DNA of 64,000 nucleotides, taken from NCBI GenBank assembly GCA_027485835.1, contig JAIXQG010000002.1:512232-576231 (forward strand). Direction: 5' to 3'. This DNA is from Alphaproteobacteria bacterium (GTDB lineage: Bacteria; Pseudomonadota; Alphaproteobacteria; UBA2136; UBA6156). A program made the translations under genes and the position numbers. Shown piece after piece: positions 6,971 to 16,548 of the stretch; the first letter of the stretch is position 1, and each line of letters begins with the position of its first letter. Below the pieces are notes generated by a model. That model was not told the origin of the DNA and ran no database searches. It saw only the letters and a list, made by a program, of their open reading frames with translations.

Positions 6971-8576
6971 AGCTCTTTCCTCTACCCTCATGGCAACTAC
7001 CTTTTTGGTAAGTTTGGGATTCACACCCCTTTCTGTGCACGCCCAAGCACCGATTGCGGGCCCCAGTCAACCCGTTATGGCCAGCGGTACGGGCAGTTTG
7101 GATGCCGCCGCACAGGCTTTGAGCGAGCGGCGCTGGCTCACCGCGGTGGAGCAGTATAAGGCTTTGGTAAATACCAATGATAACGTGGTGCGCGGTCAGG
7201 CCCGCTACGGCCTAGCGCTTGCCCTTAGCCAAATGGGCGAAGATGAGGAAGCATATAAGGTTTTGGATGGCACCCTGCGCGATGAAACGCCGTTGGGGCG
7301 TGCGGTAGGCGACCTGCGTGGCCGCTTGGCCTTGCAGCTGGCGGAACGGTTTTTGGCAGAAAAAGGCTATGGCGTGCCAAACCCATGGCTTAACAGTTAC
7401 GAGCGCCTGACCGACCAGCCGGACCGCGCACGCTACGAGCGACTGCGGGCGGCGAGCGATAGCTATCAGGGCCAGACCGCCAGCAGTGTGTTGCGCGTAG
7501 GGGTGATTTTGCCGCTGAGCGGAGAGCTTGGTACGGTGGGAAACAGTATTCTGCACGGGCTACAGGTTGGCTTACAGGAATTTGACGGGCGCCGCGGCAC
7601 ACGCCTGGAGCTGATTGTTCAGGATGCCAGCGACAACGCCACGACTGCCACGGCAGCCAAAGCCCTGCGAGACCAGAATGTGGACATTGTGGTGGGGCCG
7701 TTGCTGGCAAATGGGGTAGGGGAGGCGGCCGCAGCGTTTGATGGCGCGAACGTACCGATTTTAGCCCTCAGTAACGACAAAAGCGTGATGGGCAATGGTG
7801 TGTATGCACTGAATTATCTGCCAAGCGCCCAAGCCCGCTTGGCGGCCCGTGCGGCGGTACGTCAAGGGTATCGTCAGTTGGCTGTGCTGGCCCCTAGCAA
7901 CGATTATGGCACCGAGGCGCTGGAAGCGTTTGCCGATGAAGCCCGTCGCGAGGGCGCCACCGTGACCGGAACCGCTTTTTTTGACCCGAACGCAACCGAC
8001 ATTGGTGCGAGCATCCGCCAGCTAACCGGGGCGAATGCGACGTCGTCGACCTTGCCTTTCAATGCGTTGTTAGTTCCGGCGCCGGCGTCGAAGATGCCGT
8101 TGATCAAGGCCCAGCTGAGTTATTACGGCATCCAGAATGACAACGTGATGCTGCTCGGCACCGGTATTTGGCAAAACAATGACTTGCTGCGCTCGAATAG
8201 CGGTATGCGTGGCGCTGTGTTTGCCGCCGCACCGAAGGTCGCGCGTTTTGAGCAGAGCTATAAGGCGACGTTTGGCGAAGATGCGGCGCCTTTGGCGCTG
8301 ACTGGCTATGATACCGCACGGATTTTGGCCGACATTGCCGCCGAGAAGCAGCGCACGGGCAAGCCGGTGAAAGAGTTACTAACCCGCCCCGAAGGTTACT
8401 ATGGCAGCGGTGGCTATTTCCGCTTTACTGACAAAGGCTTGACCGAGCGCGGGCTGGATGTGGTAAAAATTAGTACACAGTTTGAGGTAATGAAACCTGC
8501 CCTGACTTTAGCGCCCCTGACTGTGCCGACCGAGCTCCGGCCGGATGGTGCGGCGGGCTGGCGCTGGCAGCGTTAG
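6957..8576 (+). CDS. Penicillin-binding protein activator, LpoA type
   Basis: About 539 residues. An N-terminal signal peptide ends near VHAQA. A helical TPR-like region (about 40-165) precedes a periplasmic binding-protein fold starting at VLRVGVILPLSGELGTVGNS. This two-part build is that of LpoA, the outer-membrane cofactor that stimulates PBP1A. E. coli LpoA is a lipoprotein; here I see no lipobox, so the protein may be soluble in the periplasm. The neighbouring YraN and BON genes mirror the E. coli yraM-yraN-yraP neighbourhood. ATG 6957 gives the best signal peptide; its ribosome-binding site is weak. The fold is well supported and the role is inferred. Confidence 0.82.
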   Translation: MNRSIALSSTLMATTFLVSLGFTPLSVHAQAPIAGPSQPVMASGTGSLDAAAQALSERRWLTAVEQYKALVNTNDNVVRGQARYGLALALSQMGEDEEAYKVLDGTLRDETPLGRAVGDLRGRLALQLAERFLAEKGYGVPNPWLNSYERLTDQPDRARYERLRAASDSYQGQTASSVLRVGVILPLSGELGTVGNSILHGLQVGLQEFDGRRGTRLELIVQDASDNATTATAAKALRDQNVDIVVGPLLANGVGEAAAAFDGANVPILALSNDKSVMGNGVYALNYLPSAQARLAARAAVRQGYRQLAVLAPSNDYGTEALEAFADEARREGATVTGTAFFDPNATDIGASIRQLTGANATSSTLPFNALLVPAPASKMPLIKAQLSYYGIQNDNVMLLGTGIWQNNDLLRSNSGMRGAVFAAAPKVARFEQSYKATFGEDAAPLALTGYDTARILADIAAEKQRTGKPVKELLTRPEGYYGSGGYFRFTDKGLTERGLDVVKISTQFEVMKPALTLAPLTVPTELRPDGAAGWRWQR

Positions 8577-8596
8577 GGGTTATCTCGAACACATCA

Positions 8597-8619
8597 AACC
8601 GGCTTATGGCCGGTTTTTT
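8597..8619 (+). terminator. Terminator after the lpoA-like gene
   Basis: CCGGC and GCCGG pair around TTATG and are followed by TTTTTT. It lies between the convergent lpoA-like and holA genes. Confidence 0.85.
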
Positions 8620-8626
8620 ATTGCGC

Positions 8627-9658
8627 TTAGGCGCTCAGGCCGAGAAGGGCGCGGGAAAAGACCAGCGTTGGGTCTATCAGCCCCGAGCGGGCTTGGGAGA
8701 GGGTTTCGGTCGCGTAGGCCGAGAGACCGGCGAGACGGGTGGCGGGATAAGCCTGCGCCTGCTTGAGAAACTCGTTCTGGACATTGCGCGGGGCGCGGAA
8801 TTTGCCGGTGACCTTGAGGATTTCGCCTTCCGGCTCGTTACGGGCCTTCATGGCCTGTGCGGTCTTCAGGCTTTGCAGGTGCTTGAGGGTGAGGCTGAAG
8901 GCCGAGGTCAGATCTTCGCCCTGATGGATCAGGTGCTGCAGCAGGCGGTCGGTTTCGGCGCGGTTACGCGTACCGACGGCCTCGGCGAGACGGAAGGCAT
9001 CGGCCGGAATGGCGCCGGAAAGACTGGACTGGACGTGGGCCACGGTTACCGGCTGCTCGTCGCCCGCGTAAATGATCAGCTTTTCCACCTCGCGGCGGGC
9101 CAGTTCGCGGTCGGCCCCTAAACCGCTGGCCATCAGCTGGAGTGCATCGGGTTCTATCGCCACTCCGGCGGCGTTAAATTCGTTTTTCAGGAATCCACCG
9201 ATATCCGCAGCGCTATCGACAAAAAAACGCACCGCAAGAGCTTTGGAATGCCCTTCAACCGCTTTGACGAGGGGAGAGGTCTTCTCCAAAGCGTGCGGTA
9301 CCGCCAGCACGATGGTGACCGCCTCGAGCGGAAACTCCAGCGCGGTTTTGACCGATTGGGTAAGGGCGCTGAGCGTGGCGGCCGATTCGTCGCCGGAAAT
9401 ACCCTGCACCCAGATCAGGCGGTGGGGGCTGGTAAAGCTCATGGTCTGGGCGCTGTCCGCCAAGCGCGACGGCGAGGCCAACAAGTCGGTAATTGTGATT
9501 TTCTCGGCCGCAAAGGGGTCGTTGAGGTCCACGCCAGTGGCGGCCATCACCTGCTGGGCGGCTTGACGCAGCGCACCGGCATCCTCACCCCACAGCAGCA
9601 CCAAGGGCGGTAAGGGCTTGAGGTTTTGCGCCAGCTGGTTGGGGTAGATACCGGGCAT
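8627..9658 (-). CDS. holA: DNA polymerase III subunit delta
   Basis: A 343-residue clamp-loader subunit that opens the beta sliding clamp. The N-terminal LVLLWGEDAGALRQAAQQV begins the AAA+-like domain, DPFAAEKIT follows, and the C-terminal helical collar contains AFSLTLKHLQSLKTAQ. Length and order fit HolA from alphaproteobacteria. It lies two bases downstream of lptE, and the leuS-lptE-holA order is typical of the group, so the three are probably one operon. Confidence 0.93.
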   Translation of the reverse strand: MPGIYPNQLAQNLKPLPPLVLLWGEDAGALRQAAQQVMAATGVDLNDPFAAEKITITDLLASPSRLADSAQTMSFTSPHRLIWVQGISGDESAATLSALTQSVKTALEFPLEAVTIVLAVPHALEKTSPLVKAVEGHSKALAVRFFVDSAADIGGFLKNEFNAAGVAIEPDALQLMASGLGADRELARREVEKLIIYAGDEQPVTVAHVQSSLSGAIPADAFRLAEAVGTRNRAETDRLLQHLIHQGEDLTSAFSLTLKHLQSLKTAQAMKARNEPEGEILKVTGKFRAPRNVQNEFLKQAQAYPATRLAGLSAYATETLSQARSGLIDPTLVFSRALLGLSA

Positions 9659-9660
9659 AA

Positions 9661-10239
9661 TTACTTGGTGGGCGTCGCACCGCCGATATCCGGACGGATG
9701 CTGTAGTAGAGATAGACACGACGGGAGATTTCGGCCGCCAGATTACGCGCGGCGGTGAGGCGGGCGTAGGTTTTGCCGGATTCCGTGCTGAACGGGGTAT
9801 CTTCCACGTTGTAAGGCGCGCTGGCGCTGAGTTCGGCCTTCAGCAGGCTTTTGCCATCGGCGTCGACCAGCTCCATCTTACCGCTCAGGGAAATTTCGGC
9901 ACGCGAGATGGCGGCGGAGCGCTGAACCGCCAAGGTATTGGTTTCCTCTGCCATGTTGACGGTCAGGGTGTCCATGGCGGCGCCGGTGTTGGGGAAGTTC
10001 AACTTCAGCTCTTGCGCCACGGTTTGGGCGGTGCGGCGCATACCGACGGTTTTGGTCTTGTTGGCCATGCGGGAATCCGGGTTGCGCTCGCCTTGCGCGA
10101 CAGAGACATCGCCCACCTGCACGCGGCCGGCGGCGGCCGAAGCACCTTCGCCCGGCGCATACAACGGTGTGTAACCGCAACTGGCCAAGGTGACAGTCGC
10201 AAACAGGGCGCCGGTGCGCAGGAGGGGAATGAGGTTCAT
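9661..10239 (-). CDS. lptE: LPS-assembly lipoprotein LptE
   Basis: A 192-residue outer-membrane lipoprotein with lipobox LASC (Cys21) followed by GYTPLYAP, a conserved start in alphaproteobacterial LptE. The partner LptD would form the LPS export barrel. Later RAEISLSGKMELVDADGKSLL and the Y-N-V-E-D-T-P-F-S-T segment match the family. I use the ATG at 10239, since the longer open frame upstream overlaps leuS and gives no signal sequence. It sits between leuS (61-base gap) and holA (2-base gap). Confidence 0.9.
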   Translation of the reverse strand: MNLIPLLRTGALFATVTLASCGYTPLYAPGEGASAAAGRVQVGDVSVAQGERNPDSRMANKTKTVGMRRTAQTVAQELKLNFPNTGAAMDTLTVNMAEETNTLAVQRSAAISRAEISLSGKMELVDADGKSLLKAELSASAPYNVEDTPFSTESGKTYARLTAARNLAAEISRRVYLYYSIRPDIGGATPTK

Positions 10240-10300
10240 GTCCGCGAGGATAGCGGGGTTGAGGAAACCCCGCAAGCCTTGCAAACGTATACTTTGAGCC

Positions 10301-12862
10301 TTACGGGCTGGCGGTGGCGATGTTGACCAGACGGCCAGGCACATAGACCTGTTTGGCGATGGTTTTACCTTCCAGCCACGGCTTGGCGTCGGCCGAGGCG
10401 TGGGCCGCGGCGAGGGCGTCGGCCTCCGACACATCGGCGGGAAGGACCACGCGGGCACGGAGCTTGCCGTCGACTTGCACAATGAGGGTAATTTCGTCAT
10501 CACGGGCGGCGTCTTCGCTGTAGGCGGGCCAGCTGGCTGCGTGCAGCGGTTGGGTGTGGCCTAGGAGTTGCCAGAGTTCTTCTGTGATGTGCGGTACGGC
10601 CGGGTTAAGCAGGCGCACCAGCGCCTCCACCCCTTGGCGGAACAGGGCGGGGGAGGCCTTGCCTTCGGCGGCGTACAGGCCATTCGCCAGTTCCATACAG
10701 GCGGCAACCATCGTGTTGTACTGGAAGCGTTCGATGTCGGACGTCACCTTGCGGATGGTCTGGTGGATTTTGCGGTTGAGCGCCTTGTCGGTGGCGTCGT
10801 CGCCGCTGCCGTTGGCGGCAACCGCCTTTTCTGTGAGGGTCCAAACACGGTTGAGGAAGCGCCATGCACCTTCGATCGCGGTTTCCGACCATTCCAGATC
10901 GCGCTCCGGCGGGGCGGTGAAGAGCATGTAGAGGCGGAGGGTATCGGCGCCGTACTTTTCGATCAGGGCGTCGGGGCTGTCGCCGTTGTTCTTGCTCTTA
11001 CTGATTTTCTCGGCCGGTTTGACGGTAATGGCTTCGCCGGTGGCTTTCTCGACCCATGTGCCATCGCGTTGCTCCACCTGCGACGGGTAGAGGTAGGTGC
11101 CGTCGGCCTTCTGGTAGCTGTTGCCGATGACCATGCCTTGGCAGAGCAGGGCCGAGAACGGCTCGGTGCAGCTGACGTAGCCGGTATCACGCAATGCCTT
11201 AGTGAAGAAGCGGGCGTAGAGGAGGTGGAGCACCGCGTGCTCGATACCGCCGATGTACTGGTCAACGCCGCCGCCCGTGGGCATCCAGTAGTCAAGCGCG
11301 GCTTTGTCGAGCGGTTGGTTCGCTTGCGGGCAGAGGTAACGCATGAAGTACCAGCTGCTGTCGGCGAAGGTGTCCATGGTGTCGGTCTCGCGTACCGCCA
11401 TGCCGTTACAGCTCGGGCAGGTGGTGTGCTTCCAGCTGGGATGTGTATCCAACGGGTTGCCGGAGCCGGTGATATCGACATCCTCCGGTAACTGCACGGG
11501 AAGTGATTCACGGGGAACAGGCACCACGCCGCAGGCTTCGCAGTGGATGAAGGGGATCGGGCAGCCCCAGTAACGTTGGCGGGAAATACCCCAGTCGCGC
11601 AGGCGCCATTGGGTCACGCCTTTGCCCCAGCCTTCGGATTCCGCCTTGGAAATGATGATAGCCTTTGCTTCGTCGACCTTCTGGCCGTTGATGAGCGGGC
11701 TGTTGATGTGGGCGCCGTCGCCGGTATACGGAAGATCCTGAGTGCTTTCAATGACCGGCACGATCGGGAGATTGTATTTCGTGGCAAACGCGAAGTCGCG
11801 CTCGTCGTGAGCCGGTACGGCCATCAGTGCACCCGTGCCGTAGGTGCTCAGCACGAAGTTGGCGATGAAGATGGGGAGTTCTTCGCCGGTGAGGGGGTGG
11901 ACGGCGGTGAAGGGGGTCTTGTAACCCTTCTTTTCGGCTTTATCGATGGTTTCTTGCGCCGTGCCGAGGGCAGCGGCTTCGGCGATGAATTCTTGCGCTT
12001 TAACGTCGTTTAAGGCCGTCTGGGCGGCAAGGGCGTGCTCCGGCGCAACGGCACAGAAGGTGGCGCCGTAGAGGGTGTCGGGACGGGTGGTGAAGACATC
12101 AAGGGTGTCGGGCAGGGTTGCGGCGCCGTGCTTGACGACGAAACTGAATTGCAGGCCCTGCGATTTACCAATCCAGTTTTCCTGCATGGTGCGCACGCGC
12201 TCCGGCCAGTTGGGCAGCTGATTCAGGTCGGCGAGGAGTTCGTCGGCGTACTGGGTGATTTTCAGCATCCATTGCGGCATGGAGCGGCGCTCGACCGGTG
12301 CGCCGGAGCGCCAGCCCTTGCCGTCGACCACTTGCTCGTTGGCAAGCACGGTCTGGTCGATGGGGTCCCAGTTGACGAAGGTTTCCTTGCGGTAGACAAG
12401 GCCTTTCTCGTACAGGCTAAGGAAGAGGCCTTGCTGGTGGCCGTAATACTCCGGCAGGCAGGTTGCCACCTCTTTGCTCCAGTCGTAGCTCCAGCCAAAC
12501 TGCTGCATGGTGCGCTTCATTTCGGCGATGTTGTTCAGCGTCCACGCCTTGGGATGGGTTTTGCGTTTGATGGCGGCGTTCTCGGCGGGCAGACCGAAGG
12601 CATCCCAGCCCATGGGGTGCATCACGTTAAAGCCAGTAGCGCGCTTGTAGCGGGCCAGTACGTCGCCCAGTGTGTAATTACGCACGTGACCCATGTGCAG
12701 CTGGCCGGAGGGATAGGGGAGCATTTCCAGCACGTAGTATTTGGGCTTGGAGGTATCGACCTCGGCGCGGAAAACGTTGGATTCGAACCAGTTTTTCTGC
12801 CATTTCGGTTCCAATTGAGAGGGTGTATACTTGCCGGTGGCGGCGGGAGCTGCTGTATTCAT
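10301..12862 (-). CDS. leuS: Leucyl-tRNA synthetase
   Basis: An 853-residue class I synthetase charging tRNA-Leu. The HIGH-type motif is HMGH (56-59) after MLPYPSGQL. The editing domain includes [12 protein letters not shown]. The KMSKS loop appears as KISKSKNN, a minor variant seen in other LeuRS. An anticodon-binding domain is at the C-terminus. ATG 12862 is preferred; a TTG at 12898 would add 12 residues but overlaps the palindromic repeat upstream. No good ribosome-binding site is visible for either start. Confidence 0.97.
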   Translation of the reverse strand: MNTAAPAATGKYTPSQLEPKWQKNWFESNVFRAEVDTSKPKYYVLEMLPYPSGQLHMGHVRNYTLGDVLARYKRATGFNVMHPMGWDAFGLPAENAAIKRKTHPKAWTLNNIAEMKRTMQQFGWSYDWSKEVATCLPEYYGHQQGLFLSLYEKGLVYRKETFVNWDPIDQTVLANEQVVDGKGWRSGAPVERRSMPQWMLKITQYADELLADLNQLPNWPERVRTMQENWIGKSQGLQFSFVVKHGAATLPDTLDVFTTRPDTLYGATFCAVAPEHALAAQTALNDVKAQEFIAEAAALGTAQETIDKAEKKGYKTPFTAVHPLTGEELPIFIANFVLSTYGTGALMAVPAHDERDFAFATKYNLPIVPVIESTQDLPYTGDGAHINSPLINGQKVDEAKAIIISKAESEGWGKGVTQWRLRDWGISRQRYWGCPIPFIHCEACGVVPVPRESLPVQLPEDVDITGSGNPLDTHPSWKHTTCPSCNGMAVRETDTMDTFADSSWYFMRYLCPQANQPLDKAALDYWMPTGGGVDQYIGGIEHAVLHLLYARFFTKALRDTGYVSCTEPFSALLCQGMVIGNSYQKADGTYLYPSQVEQRDGTWVEKATGEAITVKPAEKISKSKNNGDSPDALIEKYGADTLRLYMLFTAPPERDLEWSETAIEGAWRFLNRVWTLTEKAVAANGSGDDATDKALNRKIHQTIRKVTSDIERFQYNTMVAACMELANGLYAAEGKASPALFRQGVEALVRLLNPAVPHITEELWQLLGHTQPLHAASWPAYSEDAARDDEITLIVQVDGKLRARVVLPADVSEADALAAAHASADAKPWLEGKTIAKQVYVPGRLVNIATASP

Positions 12863-12891
12863 GGGCACATTTGTAGCAGGCCTTAAAGCCG

Positions 12892-13021
12892 TTTGCAAAT
12901 TCTACTAGTCAGGGCTGCAAAGGGGCTTTATCTGCGCTTCCGCTCCTCATGTACGTCTTTGTACACTGCGGTGCGGTTCTCGCTCAAACCCCTTTTCGCA
13001 CCTGCCTAGCGAATTTGCCAA
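12892..13021. repeat. Palindromic element, copy A (about 130 bases)
   Basis: The ends are inverted copies of each other (GCAAATTCTACTAGTCAGG on the left; the right end read in reverse is GCAAATTCGCTAGGCAGG). Pairing continues inward to a centre of GTAC-GTCTTT-GTAC at 12951-12964, so the element can fold into one long imperfect hairpin. A second copy lies at 57217-57343. Both are intergenic. No open reading frame is apparent inside. Confidence 0.65.
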
Positions 13022-13039
13022 AACGGCTTTGGCGATAAC

Positions 13040-13063
13040 AAAAGAGGCCCAAAGGCCTCTTTT
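13040..13063 (-). terminator. Terminator after the DUF3576 gene
   Basis: AAAAGAGGCC and GGCCTCTTTT are perfect 10-base arms around CAAA. The hairpin is symmetric, so it can act on both strands. Confidence 0.85.
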
Positions 13064-13075
13064 AGGAATTCGCGA

Positions 13076-13603
13076 CTATTTCGCGCGGGATTGGACCTTG
13101 ATGGCACGGGCCTTAGTGAGAATCGTGTCTTCCAGCGCTGTAACGGTGGCAGCAGCTACAGGCGCGTCGGCCCAGACGCCACCGGTACGCAGCTGCTTGA
13201 ACAGCGAGACTTTCAGCGCGTCGGCACGCAGGGTTTTGCCGAGAATCAGCACGTTGGCACGCACGCGCTCGTCCGGCTGGGCGGGGTTGCTGTACCAGTC
13301 GGTGGTAATCACGCCGCCGTTGCTGTCGGCCTGGGTGATGGGCATGAAGGCGACGCTTTCCAGTGCCGCACGCCACAGATAGATATTCACGCCAATGTTA
13401 CCGCCGGTTTCGGGGTTGTTCTTGTCGCGCTTGAAGCCTTCCAGAATGTTACCGGATTCTCCTGAAAACAGACCCGGACCTTCCGGCATATCGGTCGGGT
13501 TCACTTCCGGCGCTTCTATCTTGGCGCCTGCACAGGCGGCAAGCACGCTGGCACACACGGCGACTGCCATAAGACGTGACGAGACGGTGAGGATTCGGGA
13601 CAT
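13076..13603 (-). CDS. DUF3576 lipoprotein
   Basis: A 175-residue lipoprotein with lipobox VLAAC (Cys24). The mature part has NIYLWRAALESVAFMPITQAD, GGVITTDWYSNPAQPDERVRANV and LRADALKVSLFKQ. These are the conserved blocks of the DUF3576 family, found in alphaproteobacteria next to leuS. The function is unknown, and the lipid anchor implies an envelope role. ATG 13603 has AAAGGA upstream; an earlier in-frame start would spoil the signal sequence. It is transcribed alone. Confidence 0.9.
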   Translation of the reverse strand: MSRILTVSSRLMAVAVCASVLAACAGAKIEAPEVNPTDMPEGPGLFSGESGNILEGFKRDKNNPETGGNIGVNIYLWRAALESVAFMPITQADSNGGVITTDWYSNPAQPDERVRANVLILGKTLRADALKVSLFKQLRTGGVWADAPVAAATVTALEDTILTKARAIKVQSRAK

Positions 13604-13721
13604 TCGTATTCCTTTCTTGTTGGCGCGAGGGAGGCGCGTATAGGGCGGATGGTGGCGGGGCGCTAAACGTTTGTCAAGCCAGCGAGCATCGTTGCGCGGC
13701 ATGCGCATGAAAACCCCACAA

Positions 13722-13743
13722 AAAAGGCCCCGAAGGGCCTTTT
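13722..13743 (-). terminator. Terminator after the porin gene
   Basis: AAAAGGCCC and GGGCCTTTT pair around CGAA, with further A residues upstream that give a T-run on the minus strand. Confidence 0.85.
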
Positions 13744-13764
13744 ACGCAGGTTTTAACCGTTCGG

Positions 13765-14850
13765 TTAGAACTTGACGCGCATGTTAACACCGTACAGGTC
13801 GATGTCGGACGCGGAGGTGCTGGAAGCATCGGCTTCGAACTTGCGGTACAGACCGGCAACGCTTACGCCGTTACCCATGTTGTACTGGGCGCCGAGGCCG
13901 TAGGCATCGAGCTCGCTGTCGGTAAGCACACCGAAGTCCTTGCTCTTGCCGTAGTCGGCAGCCACTTCGTAGGAACCGAAGCTGTAACCAACCTTGGCGT
14001 ACCATGCGTCAGCATCAGAGCCGGTTTTCTTTTCTTCCAGGGTGTAACCGAGGGTAGCAGCCAGACCGGAGTCGTGGGCGGCGCTTGCGCTGGCAACGTA
14101 GGCCATGTCGCCGGCGGTGCTGGTGGTGGTTTCATCGTTGTTGAAACGTACACCGGCGGCACCCTTGACCTTCAGGCTGGCAACGGAACCATCGTAGAAG
14201 ACGGCGCCTTCGCTGTCGCCGCCCTGAGCTACGCTTGCGCGAGCTTGGAAGCCGTTAAAGATCGGGCTGTCGTAGCGAACGCTGTCGGCACGGCTTTGGG
14301 CGATGCCGCTGGTCAGAGTGGAGAGGGTGTCGGTCGAGCTACCAATGAAGGTGTCGTTGGTGCGACGCAGACGCAGGCCACCGCCGATTTGGGCGTAGTC
14401 GGCCGACATGACGTCTTGGGCACCGGCGAGGTCTTGGGTCAGTACGCCGTCGATCGCGGTGCTTTGCTGGCCAAGGTAGACACCACCGAAGTTGCCGGAC
14501 AGACCGACACGAGCCTGACGTTCACCAAAGCTGGTGCTGGTGGAGTTGGCCGGGGTAGTGGCGGTTGTGGTACCGTTAACGCTCGCTTGGGTGAAGCTGT
14601 TGGACGCGTTGGAAGCCATTTCGCCTTCGAACAGAACGCTGGCAGTCAGGCCGTTGTCAAGGGTTTGGGCACCCTTAACACCGAAGCGGGTGCTGCTCAG
14701 GCCGTTGTCGGTCACAACAACATCTGTGCCGCGGCCGTCGTTGTAGCCGAACAGGCCCTTGTTCACCTGGCCATACATTTCTACGTCTACCGCAGACGCG
14801 TGTGCGGCTACGAAGGCGAGAGCCGTCGTTGCCAGAAGGGTCTTTTTCAT
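13765..14850 (-). CDS. Outer-membrane porin (16-strand type)
   Basis: A 361-residue beta-barrel protein. The signal peptide MKKTLLATTALAFVAAHASA is followed by VDVEMYGQVNKGLFGYNDG, the usual first strand of general porins. Alternating hydrophobic and polar residues continue to a C-terminal VNMRVKF, whose last Phe is the Bam recognition signal. The GSNGGVYLG-like segment (NFGGVYLGQQSTA) is also typical of Gram-negative porins. It should form a trimeric diffusion channel for small solutes. It is monocistronic with a long upstream gap. Confidence 0.9.
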   Translation of the reverse strand: MKKTLLATTALAFVAAHASAVDVEMYGQVNKGLFGYNDGRGTDVVVTDNGLSSTRFGVKGAQTLDNGLTASVLFEGEMASNASNSFTQASVNGTTTATTPANSTSTSFGERQARVGLSGNFGGVYLGQQSTAIDGVLTQDLAGAQDVMSADYAQIGGGLRLRRTNDTFIGSSTDTLSTLTSGIAQSRADSVRYDSPIFNGFQARASVAQGGDSEGAVFYDGSVASLKVKGAAGVRFNNDETTTSTAGDMAYVASASAAHDSGLAATLGYTLEEKKTGSDADAWYAKVGYSFGSYEVAADYGKSKDFGVLTDSELDAYGLGAQYNMGNGVSVAGLYRKFEADASSTSASDIDLYGVNMRVKF

Positions 14851-15298
14851 TGCTATATCCCTATCTCTTTATTGCTATCGTTCCGTTCAAGCCGTTGGCC
14901 CGGCGGGTTGATAGATAGCCTGTACCTGACCCACCGAGGCGTCAACGCTCCACGGCTCAACTGCTTTGAGGGGTGTGACTTTTGAGACAAAGTGTATGCG
15001 CGTTATTTAGGCATATGCCACAAGACCTGCCCCCCGGCAGCCTCGCTTCGCATGCTAATGCTTGGGTACATAGTGTCAATGAGGCGATCCTTCGTAAGTG
15101 CCTGTCTTTCAAGCGCTTTGACCCATTATGTGCATACACTCATTCGCCGCCTTTTTGAAGGCTGTGGGAAAGGCCTTGTAAGTGGGCGTTTATGGATTTT
15201 GGGATTATTGTGTTTTTCGATTTTGCGCATGCAATATCGCATACAAGGCGCATACAAAGGCGGTTTAAAGGTGCCTTATTCGAGAGCATTCCTCACGT
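14851..15298. other. Long gene-free gap between porin and parB
   Basis: About 450 bases with no credible gene on either strand. It must hold the porin promoter and 5' leader. A short direct repeat (GCATACAAGGC / GCATACAAAGGC) sits near 15240-15262. I see no other clear structure; a regulatory RNA cannot be excluded. Confidence 0.4.
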
Positions 15299-15299
15299 A

Positions 15300-15328
15300 A
15301 ACGCCCTTATCTGTCCGACAAGGGCGTT
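15300..15328 (-). terminator. Probable terminator after parB
   Basis: AACGCCCTT and AAGGGCGTT pair around an 11-base loop. The T-run on the minus strand is short (TTT), so termination may be partial. Confidence 0.55.
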
Positions 15329-15375
15329 ATGTCAGTTGGCGCTTACTGAAGAGAGTAAGCACTTGAGATCATGGA

Positions 15376-16518
15376 CTAGATATCAATCCGGCCTTCGGTA
15401 TTCGCCTCGGCCATACGTGCCAACTGCTGCTGGGTACCGATGCGCTTGAGTAGGGAGGAGAGCTCTTCGACATTATCGAAGAAAATCCGCACCGAACCGC
15501 CACCTTTAGAATCCTTTTGACGGATGGCGACCTTGAGACCGACACGCTCCTGCATCAGGGTTTCCAAGGCGGAGATCTTGGGATCAGCAGGGCGACGGCC
15601 ACGGGCCGGTTGGTTGGGACGCACAAGATTGCGCACCAGATCTTCGGTTTCACGGACGCTGAGTTGGTTCTTGATCACGCGGTTAGCGGCGCGGAGCTGC
15701 AGCTCAGGGTCTTCCGCCAGTCCCAACAGGGCACGGGCGTGGCCCATGCTGAGCAGGCCGTTGTTGACGCATTCCTTGATTTTATCCGGCAGAGCCAGCA
15801 GGCGCAGCAGGTTGGTGATGTGGCTGCGGGATTTACCAGTCACGCGGGCCATATCTTCGTGGGTGTAGTTGAACTCCGCCACCAAACGCTGGTAACCGGC
15901 GGCTTCTTCCAGCGGATTGAGGTCGGCACGCTGGATGTTCTCCACCAACGCGACTTCCAGTGCGCGGCCGTCGTCGAGGTCGCGGATAATGACCGGAACG
16001 GTGGTAAGGCCCGCCGCCTTGGCAGCGCGCCAACGGCGTTCACCACCGATAATCTCGTACTGGCCCTGCATTTTGGCCGGACGTACCAACAGCGGTTGGA
16101 GAATGCCCTGCGCCTTAATAGAGGAGGTAAGAGCTTCCAGCATAGTGTCGTCGAACTGGCGGCGCGGCTGTACACTTGAGGGAATAAGCGCCGTAAGGGG
16201 CAGGGTGGTTTCGCCTTTCACCGGCTGGGCAGCGGCGGCACTGGCCGGTTGCGGAGCGATTGCGGCGGCAGCGGTGTCGTCCAACAGCGCGCCCAGACCA
16301 CGGCCCAAACCCTTCATAGGTTGGGGTGCAGCGGGTTTGGGAGCCTGTTGCGCCATGTTGGCCTGTGCTGCGGCTTGCGCGGCGGCAATAGCGGCCATAG
16401 CGCCAGCCTGTGCCTGCGGGTTAGCTACCACACCGGGCAGCGCCACCGATTGCAACGGGGAAGGGGTAGAGGACGCTTCGGTGGCGGTCGGAGCGGTGGT
16501 CGGTTTCATGTCAGTCAT
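15376..16518 (-). CDS. parB: Chromosome-partitioning protein ParB
   Basis: A 380-residue CTP-dependent DNA clamp that loads at parS. The usual N-terminal motif GLGRGLGALL is at 70-79, preceded by an Ala/Pro/Gln-rich extension of about 68 residues. The CTP-binding core has IIGGERRWRA (157-165) and VENIQRADLNPLEEA. A helix-turn-helix (DMARVTGKSRSHITNLLRLL) reads parS, and the C-terminal dimerisation domain ends the protein. The N-terminal GLGRGL motif recruits ParA. The start is supported by AAGGA. It lies 30 bases after parA on the same strand. Confidence 0.96.
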   Translation of the reverse strand: MTDMKPTTAPTATEASSTPSPLQSVALPGVVANPQAQAGAMAAIAAAQAAAQANMAQQAPKPAAPQPMKGLGRGLGALLDDTAAAAIAPQPASAAAAQPVKGETTLPLTALIPSSVQPRRQFDDTMLEALTSSIKAQGILQPLLVRPAKMQGQYEIIGGERRWRAAKAAGLTTVPVIIRDLDDGRALEVALVENIQRADLNPLEEAAGYQRLVAEFNYTHEDMARVTGKSRSHITNLLRLLALPDKIKECVNNGLLSMGHARALLGLAEDPELQLRAANRVIKNQLSVRETEDLVRNLVRPNQPARGRRPADPKISALETLMQERVGLKVAIRQKDSKGGGSVRIFFDNVEELSSLLKRIGTQQQLARMAEANTEGRIDI

Positions 16519-16548
16519 AGCGAATATCCTTCTTGTTGTTGCACGGGG

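Noticed and set aside
15230-15262. Short direct repeats (GCATACAAGGC type) in the porin-parB gap as iterons
   Set aside because: There are only two close copies with no further units.
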